DNA of 46,175 nucleotides, from positions 1 through 46,175 of the forward strand of contig CAMWJC010000018.1 in assembly GCA_947174495.1 (NCBI GenBank), in the 5' to 3' direction. This DNA is from an uncultured Lachnospiraceae bacterium. GTDB taxonomy: Bacteria > Bacillota > Clostridia > Lachnospirales > Lachnospiraceae. The position numbers and the translations under genes were made by a program. Below are positions 1 through 8,356 of this stretch, in pieces. The stretch's first letter is position 1, and each line of letters opens with the position of its first letter. The notes under the pieces are model-generated. The model did no database searches. It saw only the letters and a program-made list of their open reading frames with translations, and was not told the origin of the DNA.

Positions 1-694
1 GAAACAAATCAATCCACTGATTTCCCCTTATTCCCGCAAGGTTTTGATAAATTTCTGCTGGTGGGATAAAATCAAGTCCGTTCACAGTCTCTACCATACT
101 TTCCAACCGATAGGAGAGCTTTTCCCTCGCACATTCAAAATAATACATGAGATCCGAAATATCATTTTCATAGTGTCTACTTAGCATCCTTGCAAAACCG
201 GAGTAAGCTTCAAAATTCAAATACAGCGTCTTATACTTTTTTGCAAGCATTTGTCCCAGAGTCAGCGAAAAAGTTGTCTGAAGGCATCTTCCTATCGGTG
301 TATAAATGCCTATAACCCGCATTTTTTTAAGTCCTGTTCTCAAAGTAACAGGTACTGCTTCTGATCTGTCTGTGTAATATTCCATGATTTCATGAAGGAT
401 ATTTTCACTTGATTGATATTTGTTGATATGATGTAGAGTTTTATTAAGATTTTTGCCGCTTTCGCTTAAAATAATGATATGTGGAATTTGAAGGGTTTCC
501 ACTTTCCCTTTATACACGTTTTCTGAAATGAGCAGACATTCAATATCATTAATTTTACTACAGGAATAAAACCTGTCCTCGTCGGTAAAAACATAGATCT
601 CAAAGGGCAAGTTCAGTTTTTCCCCTATAAAATCCATAAGGCGATATGCATAGCTCTCCTCACCGTCAAAAATCGCAAGGATTTTTTTGTTCAA
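1..694 (-). CDS. TadZ/CpaE-like ATPase with receiver-like N-terminus (3' part cut off by window edge)
   Basis: About 231 residues are visible and the C-terminus lies outside the window. The start is TTG at 694, chosen because an AAGGAGG site sits about 6 nt upstream. The N-terminus (LNKKILAIFDGEE) has the beta-alpha look of a pseudo-receiver domain. Around residue 130 the chain becomes VIGIYTPIGRCLQTTFSL, the place where a MinD/ParA-like P-loop (KGGxGKT) would be. The deviant loop lacks the usual lysines but keeps the fold signature, as in TadZ/CpaE proteins that place Flp/Tad pilus machinery at the cell pole. That role is inferred from family knowledge; no other Tad gene is visible here. A strong promoter lies about 150 nt upstream. 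An alternative is another MinD-superfamily protein. Confidence 0.7.
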   Translation of the reverse strand, partial: MNKKILAIFDGEESYAYRLMDFIGEKLNLPFEIYVFTDEDRFYSCSKINDIECLLISENVYKGKVETLQIPHIIILSESGKNLNKTLHHINKYQSSENILHEIMEYYTDRSEAVPVTLRTGLKKMRVIGIYTPIGRCLQTTFSLTLGQMLAKKYKTLYLNFEAYSGFARMLSRHYENDISDLMYYFECAREKLSYRLESMVETVNGLDFIPPAEIYQNLAGIRGNQWIDLF

Positions 695-781
695 TAATAG
701 CCTCCTTTTCTAAAAATGTTGTCCATGTACGTTTAAACCTAATTGATTTTCGGAAGGAAACCTCCCAATGAAACCAAGATC

Positions 782-832
782 TGACACAAAAACCAAGTGT
801 CATAGAAATTAGATTAAGAAAGAATTTCTTAA
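782..832 (-). promoter_or_regulatory. Two inverted repeats in the leader of the TadZ-like gene
   Basis: Positions 814-832 form a perfect 8+3+8 inverted repeat (TTAAGAAA, GAA, TTTCTTAA) just downstream of the predicted start site. Positions 782-802 form a 6-bp stem (TGACAC/GTGTCA) with a 9-nt loop. The first could be an operator or a 5' RNA hairpin. I saw no consensus match to a known riboswitch. Confidence 0.4.
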
Positions 833-843
833 GTGTGAAATTG

Positions 844-872
844 ATTATATAAGATGAAATATTACTTGTCCA
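844..872 (-). promoter_or_regulatory. SigA-type promoter of the TadZ-like gene
   Basis: On the minus strand, TGGACA (-35) and TATAAT (-10) are separated by exactly 17 nt. Transcription would start near 837, leaving a leader of about 140 nt before the TTG start at 694. Confidence 0.7.
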
Positions 873-908
873 GTCTATTTTTTCATTTTTTGCATTTTTG
901 TTACTTTC

Positions 909-1181
909 TCACAACATCATGTAAAAATTAATCCCCAAAATCATTGCAACCCCCGGAAATCCAAGGATTGCAGATGTCAAAAAAGTGACCAAACTGTATC
1001 CTATCCCTATCCCCGGCATAAAGCGCGCAAGAAAAAAATTAAAAAAATATGCTATCAGCATACCGGATATTCCCCGCAGGATGAAATTCAATATCACTTC
1101 CGCACGATTTCGTAAAATGCCAATCAATAATACTGCTGCCAATATTCCTACTATGAAAAAAATCCCTGTATAGGTATCCAT
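909..1181 (-). CDS. bofA: Pro-sigmaK processing inhibitor BofA family protein
   Basis: A 90-residue hydrophobic protein. In Bacillus, BofA holds the SpoIVFB protease inactive in the mother-cell-derived membrane of the forespore and so delays pro-sigmaK processing. The sequence has two to three membrane segments (about residues 5-22, 33-55 and 65-88), with glycine- and proline-rich C-terminal motifs (PGIGIGYSLVTFLTSAILGF) typical of the family. The ATG at 1181 is preferred because GGAGG lies 6-8 nt upstream; an in-frame start 24 nt further up has no such site. In Bacillus the gene follows recR-yaaL; here yaaL lies next to it but on the opposite strand. Identification is confident, but the role in this organism is inferred. 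Confidence 0.8.
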   Translation of the reverse strand: MDTYTGIFFIVGILAAVLLIGILRNRAEVILNFILRGISGMLIAYFFNFFLARFMPGIGIGYSLVTFLTSAILGFPGVAMILGINFYMML

Positions 1182-1363
1182 ATATATCCTCCTTTTCCCA
1201 TTCAATATATGCCAAAAAATTTCCGCCTATGATGGAATAAAGGAAAATTTTTCTGCTTATACTCATAGCATACAGGTAATTATTGGATAATTTCGGAATA
1301 AGATGTAAAGAGATAAAAATATGCATCCTACATGCAAATCTGTCAATTGAAAAGAGGGTTATT

Positions 1364-1666
1364 ATGAAAATGTATTTTAGCCAGAGTTCCAGAGTAAATC
1401 GAACACTTTCCGAAAAAGAAATCGAGCGCAATGCCCTGTTGTCTGATCTTGAAAAAACTAAAAAGGCTTTGGAAGTAGCATACGCCGGATTTGATAATGT
1501 GACGGAACCTGACTTGATCGACTGCTATATCTATGAAGTGAATTCCGTTTACAAACGTTATAAGTTTTTAATGGAACAGGCAGCAAGAATAGCCCTGCTG
1601 CCTGAAGAAAATTCCGAATCTACTGCTTTAAGCACGGAAGCCCCTGTCACTTCCCTGGTCGGCTAA
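1364..1666 (+). CDS. YaaL-like DUF2508 protein
   Basis: A 100-residue soluble, mostly helical protein. The ATG at 1364 follows a GAGGG site; earlier in-frame methionines lack one. The core (LLSDLEKTKKALEVAYAGFD, then LIDCYIYEVNSVYKRYKFL) matches the pattern I know for DUF2508/YaaL, a small protein of unknown function usually next to recR and bofA in endospore formers. Here it is divergent from bofA across a 182-nt gap. Its 3' end overlaps the end of the fliS-like gene by 39 nt on the other strand. The last 20 residues are low in conservation character and may be lineage-specific. Confidence 0.7.
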   Translation: MKMYFSQSSRVNRTLSEKEIERNALLSDLEKTKKALEVAYAGFDNVTEPDLIDCYIYEVNSVYKRYKFLMEQAARIALLPEENSESTALSTEAPVTSLVG

Positions 1667-2104
1667 ATTTTCGGTCAGATCACCTCTGCCGTAGGTAAGA
1701 CCGGCATACACTGTCTGCGTATTTGCCATAATGGATGCTGAAGTATCCTGACTGCTTATCGTTTCATATGCCTCATGGAGCTTACTCATGATCATTCTCA
1801 CGTGGGAAAGCTCCTCTGTGCGATTATGAATGTCGGCCTTTGTCAGCTCCTTGTCTGCATACAGATAAAGCTGTAACAGATGAACGGCCAAATCATACTC
1901 ATAGTGCAGTGATGCCATCAACTCCCTAAGACATCCCCTTGCCTTCCTGATTCCATCACGAAAACCTTTTTTGTCATCTTTTTCGTGAGCTTCCTGTGCC
2001 TCATCCAAATACGTCAAAAGCATTTCGTACAAAATAACTACCAGCTGGGACTTATTTGCCCGGGTAATCTTCAGCGTAAACTGCTGCTTCATTTCATTCG
2101 TCAT
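1628..2104 (-). CDS. fliS: FliS-like flagellin export chaperone
   Basis: 158 residues. FliS binds the C-terminus of newly made flagellin in the cytoplasm, stops premature polymerisation and delivers it to the export gate. The N-terminal segment QLVVILYEMLLTYLDEA matches the FliS helix 1 pattern (QLVxLLYExAIxxLxxA). It is followed by a helical-bundle region with a HYEYDLAVHLLQLYLY segment (about residues 66-81). It lies 19 nt downstream of the flagellin gene and shares its direction, as expected for a chaperone-client pair. An AAGGGTGA ribosome site precedes the ATG. The tail after about residue 125 is longer than in typical FliS and overlaps yaaL head-on. Confidence 0.75.
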   Translation of the reverse strand: MTNEMKQQFTLKITRANKSQLVVILYEMLLTYLDEAQEAHEKDDKKGFRDGIRKARGCLRELMASLHYEYDLAVHLLQLYLYADKELTKADIHNRTEELSHVRMIMSKLHEAYETISSQDTSASIMANTQTVYAGLTYGRGDLTENLADQGSDRGFRA

Positions 2105-2123
2105 TCTGCATCACCCTTTCATG

Positions 2124-3221
2124 CTATTGTAACAACTGTAATACCTGTGAAGGTCTTTCATTCGCCTGAGCCAGCATTGAGGTACTTGCCTGTGACAGTA
2201 CCTGCAAAGTGGTATACTCTGTCATTTCTTCTGCCATATCCAGATCCATAATTCTTGAATAAGCCGCTGTCATGCTTTCGCTGGTGATATTCAGGCTGCT
2301 AATGGTATGCTCAAGACGGTTCTGATATGCACCAAGATTGCTCCTTGCTGCGGAAACATATTTGATGGCATCATTCATTCTGCCCAGAGCTTCTCTTGCT
2401 CCATCCTCAGTTCTCATATCAATATCAGCAATTCCGATAAGTTCCAGTGTGATCGCCGGAATGCGAATGTCAAGCTGCTGTCCTTCGTTGGCACCAATCT
2501 GCGTATCCATGCTGCCAAATCCTACTAAATTAACAGTAATCGTACCGCCAAGATTTGCATTTTTGGGAACATTGAGCTGCAACTCAAAATCATCATCTCC
2601 CGTGATGGTAATAATATCGCCTTTGACTTCAGAAACCTTTACATTGCTGACTCCATCAATTGCAGCTGTTGTGTTAGCCGGATCAATTTTCCCATCAGCA
2701 TCATATGCAACGCTAAGATCTACTTTATATTCACCACTATTTACTTTATCTCCATAGGACGCAACCTTAACATCCACATTATCCGTATATCCCTTTAAGT
2801 CAAAAGTGCCATCCAAAAGCGTCTGCCCATTAAACTCTGTCTCCGACGCAATACGTTCTATTTCTTCTTTTAACTGATCTACTTCCTCCTGGATCAAATT
2901 TCTATCATCATCCGTAAGTATTCCTGTGCTTGCCTTCACTGCCAGCTCGTTGATTCTCTGCAGCATATCATGAATCTCTGACATGGTTCCATCGGCAATT
3001 TCAATTACGGAGATTCCATCTCCTGCATTCTTAACAGCCATATCAACGCCCTTAATCTGGGCATTCATACGCTTTGACATCGCCAGACCTGACGGGTTAT
3101 CCTTTGCATTTACAATCTTAAGTCCGGAGGATAATCTTCCGAGAGATGCCTGAAGACGATTATCATTTTTTTGTAATGAGTTGTTGGCAATTACTGCTGA
3201 GGCGTTAAAATTAATTTTCAT
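2124..3221 (-). CDS. Flagellin
   Basis: 365 residues. The conserved N-terminal D0/D1 block (about 1-140) contains SLQKNDNRLQASLGRLSSG, NPSGLAMSKRM and the helix IQEEVDQLKEEIERIA. The conserved C-terminal block (about 275-365) includes SNLGAYQNRLEHTISSLN and ends in AQANERPSQVLQLLQ. The short variable centre (about 145-270) is acidic and threonine-rich, so the filament surface domain is small. The start ATG lies inside the last codons of the upstream 1020-residue gene (11-nt overlap), which implies translational coupling. The fliS-like chaperone follows by 19 nt. I did not find a convincing sigma28 promoter directly upstream, consistent with read-through from the larger gene. Confidence 0.95.
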   Translation of the reverse strand: MKINFNASAVIANNSLQKNDNRLQASLGRLSSGLKIVNAKDNPSGLAMSKRMNAQIKGVDMAVKNAGDGISVIEIADGTMSEIHDMLQRINELAVKASTGILTDDDRNLIQEEVDQLKEEIERIASETEFNGQTLLDGTFDLKGYTDNVDVKVASYGDKVNSGEYKVDLSVAYDADGKIDPANTTAAIDGVSNVKVSEVKGDIITITGDDDFELQLNVPKNANLGGTITVNLVGFGSMDTQIGANEGQQLDIRIPAITLELIGIADIDMRTEDGAREALGRMNDAIKYVSAARSNLGAYQNRLEHTISSLNITSESMTAAYSRIMDLDMAEEMTEYTTLQVLSQASTSMLAQANERPSQVLQLLQ

Positions 3222-6200
3222 AGGTCATATTTCCTTTCTTTATTGCTGTTTCCTGTACATATCCGATAAAGGCTCTCGCCGATCTGTAAAGCACTCCGGC
3301 ATCAGCACCTTCCTGCCTGCCGTGAGATTGTTTCAGTGAAAACTCCGTGAGATTTAATGTTTTGCTTTCCGCAAAATAAATTTCTCCTGCCGGAATATTT
3401 TCTTCTGACAATTTGTTTTCCAAAAGTTCTTTTCCCTCTCTCAGAAAAGCAGTTCCTTCCTCGCTGCTGCAAACACAAAACCCTTCAAGTTTCTGTCCGC
3501 TCATCTTAAACTCTGCTGCAACTTTACCCAACGATTCTGTCTCCAGTGAAATTGCTGCTTTACTTTCCAGATCACTGTTATGTATGATCTTTAAATTAAT
3601 GGAAGTAAGTGTGTCGCCAATCTGAGCAGGTATTTCATAATTTTCTTCTCTTGCCATACTTCCCAGAAATGACATCTGCTTGTAAAGAGTACTCATAGCC
3701 CTTACATCAAGTGCCTGCCTGTTTTCATTGTATGATTCTTCCGTTATCATGGTTTGGATCGTCTCACAAAAGCTGTGATATCCCGACTTCGCCTGTTCTT
3801 TCCCTTCCAAGGATTTCAGAAGTTCCTCGCCCATACTCTTTAAGCTATGGGACACATCATCGTTCTGTGCCTTCCCGGCTGACCGGGTGCTCTCCTGATC
3901 TTTTGTCCGCATACCGGAAAGCTGTCTCCAAATCTCCCCGGGACTCTTCATCATTTGAGAAGCAAACAAAAGATGCTCTACAGTGATTGGTTGTTCATAA
4001 TCCGTAAGCTGTCTGATTACCGCATCTTCTTCCTTTACGGCTGCCCGGAGTTGTTCTCCTTCCAGCTTATCAAACTCTTCGGAAGCCTCTTCATTTCCTG
4101 CATTTTCCAATAACTCCTGCAATGCTTCCCTATTGACCGGCTCTGTCATGGAAAAACCTTTTGCAATCTGAGCCGTTATGCTTTCGATTCCGGTATCCTT
4201 TCTGGAAACTCCGCCAAATTCATCACTGACGGAATAATCCATATGTTTGTGACGGCTGCTCCGCACTGCGCTGAGGAGATTTTCCAGTGTAAATCCTGCG
4301 CCGGTCTGCCAAATGGCTCCTACTGCCGCATCATCTGTCTTTTCCACCTGATGCACTAACCGGTAAATGCCGATATATGCGCTTCTCTCATCCTCGGAAA
4401 TTCCATTTTGTTTTTCCAGTTTATAAAGGAATTTACTGTAGGATTCTATCTCATCCGCCGGACTTTCCTGCTCCTTTAAATACTGGGAAAGTTCGTCAAT
4501 TGACATGGACAAGGGGTTAACACCCTCACGGATCATATTCAGTACTCTGCCCGGTTTCAATTCTTTTACCACCGAGGTAAGCATCTCATCCATTCTTCGG
4601 ATCTGCGTAATATTTTCTTCCGTAATTTCTGCACTGTTGTACCCGAGTATCCGCACAGCGCGTCTGTTTTCATTGGTAAGATCTAATTCCATATCGGACA
4701 GGATTTCATCCACATTCCGAAATGCCTTCTGAATGGAATCACCCATATCCCGGCGGGGAGCTGTCATCAACTCTTCATATTTCTCTCCTGCCTTCTCATA
4801 AGCTGCTGCCTGATTTCTACCAACCGCATGAACCTCACGCAGCGTATCCTCCGGTGAAATCTTTGACAAAATTGCTGCCGGCGAAGATTTGATTCCTCTG
4901 ACAACATCCAATGCCTCCCCAAAAAGGGATCTCTTCTGATCTGCCTTTGCGCTATCCGGCTCGCTCATCAGTGCTTTATTATAATCTGTCTCCGCCTCTT
5001 TCAATCTGGCAACCAAATTCTCCAATGATGCAGTTTCGATTTGGAATCCCCTTCGAAGAAGTCTCAGATTTGCTTCCACTGTCATGGAAAGTCTGACTTC
5101 CTCCAGCATCCTTCTGCCTCGTATGTCTACCGGAATCTCCTTCTGCTCTGCTGGTGAACCTGTTCCTTTTAAAAATTCATGTGCTGCGGAAATGAGGTTT
5201 TTCAGAGTAAACGGAAGATTCCTTGCCGCAACCACATCTGCTGCCTCGTCCTGCAGTTCTGTGACCTGTTCCGAAATTCTGACTGCCTGCTCATAAATCG
5301 TTTCATTTCTGCTCAGATTCATTTTGGAAGGATCCGTTCCTTCAGTGATTGCATCTGCCGCCCTCTCTAAAAAATCTTCAGCAGTCAGAGGGAACTGCAT
5401 CCCCTTGATATCCTTCAACGCAGAAAAGCTATCGGCTGTCAAAGGTATACCTTTTTCTACCAGCCATCTGGCATCTGCCAGATTCTCTTCATCTGCCGTG
5501 TAACCTGCTTCTTCTATTAATTTTGTTACTTGCGGAAGGAGCTGTTCAAAATCAACCTCCTCCGGTTTTTTTGCATAATAGCCTGCAACCTCACCGGCCG
5601 CATAATAGCCTTTTCCCTGCCTGTTCCCATCTGCCGCAGTTGAATACCCTGCCGTGTATAAGTTTTCCGGTGTAGGCGCCAAACGGTTCTCTAACATATA
5701 TCGGGTGCTTCCGTCCGTCATGGGCGGTGTATCCGCAAGAAGCTTCCACGCCTCTGTCACGGCAGCTACATTTTCCTCTGTAACAGGTATATCATGCTCT
5801 GCAAACTGTTTTTGAAGTTCTTGTGCAAAAGCCTCGCTTCCCGCAATTTCCTTAAGTACATCCTTCGAAATGGTATCCGTGTAACCGATTACCTGCGTTC
5901 CTCCCTTTACCAGAGCCGCTTTAATATGATCGACAATCGTAACAACTGTTTCAATATCGGTACTTCCGGGATGAAAACCTTCTTTCTGCAATTTTGCAAA
6001 GTCTTCATCTGACATAGAATTAGACATAACTGCCATGTAATTGCGCCGGGCAGTAATATCGTCCTGCCCTGCTTCCAGCATGATCTCTTCTGCGGTCCGT
6101 CCGTGACCCGTGTAAGCGCTGTTATCCATAATTGTGCCAGAAATGTCTAATGCAAATCCGGGATTTTCAACTCTTTCCGTCTTCCCCGGAGTACGATTTG

Positions 6201-6273
6201 AAGTTGTTTCCCTGCCTATATTTGTCCGTGTTCCGGCTGTACTCTTATCAATACCATCTAATACAATATTCAT
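3211..6273 (-). CDS. Large DUF6240-type protein with FliK-like C-terminus, coupled to flagellin
   Basis: 1020 residues, no signal peptide. Repeats of a unit with the pattern 'ITEENxxxVRxMxxxL' or 'FTLENLLSAxx' recur along residues 150-780 (for example VTEENVAAVTEAWKLLAD, PITVEHLLFASQMMKS), which I associate with the Lachnospiraceae family DUF6240. Residues of about 915-1000 (AAISLETESLGKVAAEFKMS, later AFLREGKELLENKLSEENI) resemble the C-terminal domain of FliK, the hook-length ruler: beta strands with 'ExLGxVxxxxxxxG', then 'xxLxxxxxxLxxxL'. With flagellin and fliS downstream, a flagellar export or length-control role is plausible. This is inference; the DUF6240 label comes from memory. The ATG at 6273 has a GGAGAC site. 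Confidence 0.65.
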   Translation of the reverse strand: MNIVLDGIDKSTAGTRTNIGRETTSNRTPGKTERVENPGFALDISGTIMDNSAYTGHGRTAEEIMLEAGQDDITARRNYMAVMSNSMSDEDFAKLQKEGFHPGSTDIETVVTIVDHIKAALVKGGTQVIGYTDTISKDVLKEIAGSEAFAQELQKQFAEHDIPVTEENVAAVTEAWKLLADTPPMTDGSTRYMLENRLAPTPENLYTAGYSTAADGNRQGKGYYAAGEVAGYYAKKPEEVDFEQLLPQVTKLIEEAGYTADEENLADARWLVEKGIPLTADSFSALKDIKGMQFPLTAEDFLERAADAITEGTDPSKMNLSRNETIYEQAVRISEQVTELQDEAADVVAARNLPFTLKNLISAAHEFLKGTGSPAEQKEIPVDIRGRRMLEEVRLSMTVEANLRLLRRGFQIETASLENLVARLKEAETDYNKALMSEPDSAKADQKRSLFGEALDVVRGIKSSPAAILSKISPEDTLREVHAVGRNQAAAYEKAGEKYEELMTAPRRDMGDSIQKAFRNVDEILSDMELDLTNENRRAVRILGYNSAEITEENITQIRRMDEMLTSVVKELKPGRVLNMIREGVNPLSMSIDELSQYLKEQESPADEIESYSKFLYKLEKQNGISEDERSAYIGIYRLVHQVEKTDDAAVGAIWQTGAGFTLENLLSAVRSSRHKHMDYSVSDEFGGVSRKDTGIESITAQIAKGFSMTEPVNREALQELLENAGNEEASEEFDKLEGEQLRAAVKEEDAVIRQLTDYEQPITVEHLLFASQMMKSPGEIWRQLSGMRTKDQESTRSAGKAQNDDVSHSLKSMGEELLKSLEGKEQAKSGYHSFCETIQTMITEESYNENRQALDVRAMSTLYKQMSFLGSMAREENYEIPAQIGDTLTSINLKIIHNSDLESKAAISLETESLGKVAAEFKMSGQKLEGFCVCSSEEGTAFLREGKELLENKLSEENIPAGEIYFAESKTLNLTEFSLKQSHGRQEGADAGVLYRSARAFIGYVQETAIKKGNMTYEN

Positions 6274-6344
6274 TCTTCGTCTCCATATACATGCCGCTCT
6301 ATACAGACCAAAGCAATTTGAGTCCGGGCGGCTTTGTCACCACA

Positions 6345-6381
6345 AATATAAAAGGGTAAATGTGTTTCACATTCACCCTTT
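6345..6381 (-). terminator. Rho-independent terminator after glgB
   Basis: Stem of 14 bp (AAAGGGTGAATGTG paired with CACATTTACCCTTT, one mismatch) with a 3-nt AAA loop, followed on the minus strand by TTTTATATTTG. It lies 35 nt past the glgB stop and separates glgB from the flagellar genes. Confidence 0.8.
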
Positions 6382-6415
6382 ATTTCGGCACAACTTTTCT
6401 TTTTCTTAACTGCAA

Positions 6416-8335
6416 TTAAAAAACAAATACTGCTGCTGCATAAGGAGGAAGGTCAAGGGTAATGCTGTAATCCCTGTAATCACAGTTTCCCTTCTTGGCA
6501 GTGATTTCTTTCGGAATCTCCTCTCCGGAACCTCCAAACCGCTCTTCCACACTATTAAGAAGCAGTTTATATTTCTTTTTAGCAGGTACGCCCAACTTGT
6601 AATTCTCCCATTTGATCGGTGTCATATTGATAATAAACAACAGATTATTCTTCCCGTTAGCAGATTTTCTGAAAAAGCTGTAAGTACTTCTGTCTTTATC
6701 GTCACAGTTAAGCCACTCAAATCCTGCCCAGTTGTTATCATTTTCATACATGCAGGGATATTTACGATAAAGCTTCAAAAGCTCCTTTACGTACTCATGC
6801 ATTCCCTTATTCAGATCTTCTCCCAGAAGGAACCAGTCAAGCTCCCTTTCCTCGCTCCACTCTCTCTCCTGTCCAAAATCCTGCCCCATAAAAAGCAGTT
6901 TCTTTCCTGCATGTCCAAACATATATGTATAACCACAGCGAAGATTTGCATATTTGTCTACCTGATACCCCGGCATCTTGTTCACCATGGAGCATTTCAG
7001 ATGAACCACCTCATCATGTGACAAAGGAAGAATATAATTTTCACTTTCATTATAGGACATAGCAAAAGTCATCGCATAATGATTGTCCTTTCGGAAGTAT
7101 GGATCCAGCTTCATGTACTCGCAGAAATCATGCATCCAGCCCATATTCCACTTAAAGGAAAATCCAAGTCCGTCATCCTCTACTTTTCCTGTCACCTTCG
7201 GCCAAGCTGTAGATTCCTCTGCAATAGTGATAAATCCCGGATAGGTACCCAGTACAACAGAATTCAAATGCTTGAAAAACTCAATAGCCTCCAGATTTTT
7301 GTTTCCACCATACTTATTTGCTACCCACTGTCCATCCTGTTTGCCATAATCCAGATAAAGCATAGAAGCAACCGCATCCACACGGATTCCGTCTATATGA
7401 TATTCCTTAATCCAGAAAAGCGCATTGGCAATCAAGAAGTTTTTAACCTCTGTTTTTCCGTAATTAAATATCTTCGTTCCCCAATCCGGGTGCTCTCCTT
7501 TTCTCGGATCCGGATCTTCAAAAATGCACTCTCCATCAAATCTCCCGAGTCCGTGGGCATCCGTCGCGAAATGTGCCGGTACCCAGTCCAAAATGATGCC
7601 GATCTTGTTCTTATGAAGCTTATTGATCAGATACATAAAATCCTGCGGTTCTCCGTATCGGGAAGTTGGCGCAAAGTAACCTGTCACCTGATACCCCCAG
7701 GAACCGTCAAAAGGATATTCTGCAATCCCCATGAGTTCAATATGCGTGTATTTCATTTCCTTTAGATAATCAACGATCCGGTCCGCAAATTCACGATAAT
7801 TGTAAAATCCCTGCTCCTCCGGTCTTGGATGACGCATCCAGGAACCAATATGACATTCATAAATTGCCATGGGCTCTTTATTGTAATCCTTACCGTCTCT
7901 CTCTTTCATCCAAAGGTCATCCGACCACTTAAAATCCGAAAGATCTGTTGTACGGGATGCTGTGCCGGGACGCATTTCCGCACTGTTTGCAAACGGATCT
8001 GCTTTATAAAGCTTTTCTCCGGATGGTGTTGTAATTAAAAACTTATAAAGTTCACCGGTTTTAACTCCCGGTATAAATAAAGCATGAATGCCGCCAGGAC
8101 CAAGCTTTTGCATGGGCGCCGCCATTTCATTCCAGTCATTAAAACTGCCAATCACATGAACGCTTGCTGCATTAGGAGCCCAAACTCCGAAAAACATCCC
8201 CTCCTGTCCATCCTGCACAGACGGATGCGCACCAAGCTTTTTATAAATATCATAGTGTGTTCCTTGAGCAAACAAATACTGATCCGCCTCTGAAATAAAT
8301 ACCTCGTTTTCTGACTTTTTGCCATTTACTGCCAT
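6416..8335 (-). CDS. glgB: 1,4-alpha-glucan branching enzyme
   Basis: 639 residues. It cuts an alpha-1,4 chain and rejoins it as an alpha-1,6 branch in glycogen synthesis. An N-terminal CBM48 module (about 30-115; VIGSFNDWN) is followed by a GH13 barrel. The barrel carries GIILDWVPAHF, the nucleophile in GIRVDAVASM (Asp near 320), the acid/base in ITIAEEST (Glu near 373) and LPLSHDEVVH; a C-terminal beta domain closes the protein. The ATG at 8335 is chosen because GGGGGA lies about 8 nt upstream; a TTG five codons earlier has no ribosome site. The upstream TPR gene ends only 21 nt away, so the two are probably cotranscribed. No other glycogen gene is in the window. Confidence 0.95.
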   Translation of the reverse strand: MAVNGKKSENEVFISEADQYLFAQGTHYDIYKKLGAHPSVQDGQEGMFFGVWAPNAASVHVIGSFNDWNEMAAPMQKLGPGGIHALFIPGVKTGELYKFLITTPSGEKLYKADPFANSAEMRPGTASRTTDLSDFKWSDDLWMKERDGKDYNKEPMAIYECHIGSWMRHPRPEEQGFYNYREFADRIVDYLKEMKYTHIELMGIAEYPFDGSWGYQVTGYFAPTSRYGEPQDFMYLINKLHKNKIGIILDWVPAHFATDAHGLGRFDGECIFEDPDPRKGEHPDWGTKIFNYGKTEVKNFLIANALFWIKEYHIDGIRVDAVASMLYLDYGKQDGQWVANKYGGNKNLEAIEFFKHLNSVVLGTYPGFITIAEESTAWPKVTGKVEDDGLGFSFKWNMGWMHDFCEYMKLDPYFRKDNHYAMTFAMSYNESENYILPLSHDEVVHLKCSMVNKMPGYQVDKYANLRCGYTYMFGHAGKKLLFMGQDFGQEREWSEERELDWFLLGEDLNKGMHEYVKELLKLYRKYPCMYENDNNWAGFEWLNCDDKDRSTYSFFRKSANGKNNLLFIINMTPIKWENYKLGVPAKKKYKLLLNSVEERFGGSGEEIPKEITAKKGNCDYRDYSITLDLPPYAAAVFVF

Positions 8336-8356
8336 ATCCTGATCCCCCAATTAATA

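Noticed and set aside
782-832. Leader of the TadZ-like gene considered as a c-di-GMP riboswitch
   Set aside because: Length is right but I could not find the conserved core; only two simple inverted repeats are present.
6274-6344. sigma28-type promoter for the flagellar genes
   Set aside because: No convincing match to TAAA-N15-GCCGATAA upstream of the 1020-residue gene.
7079-7765. Long plus-strand open frame opposite glgB
   Set aside because: It lies fully antisense to a clear enzyme gene, has no family-like pattern, and its composition mirrors the codons of glgB.
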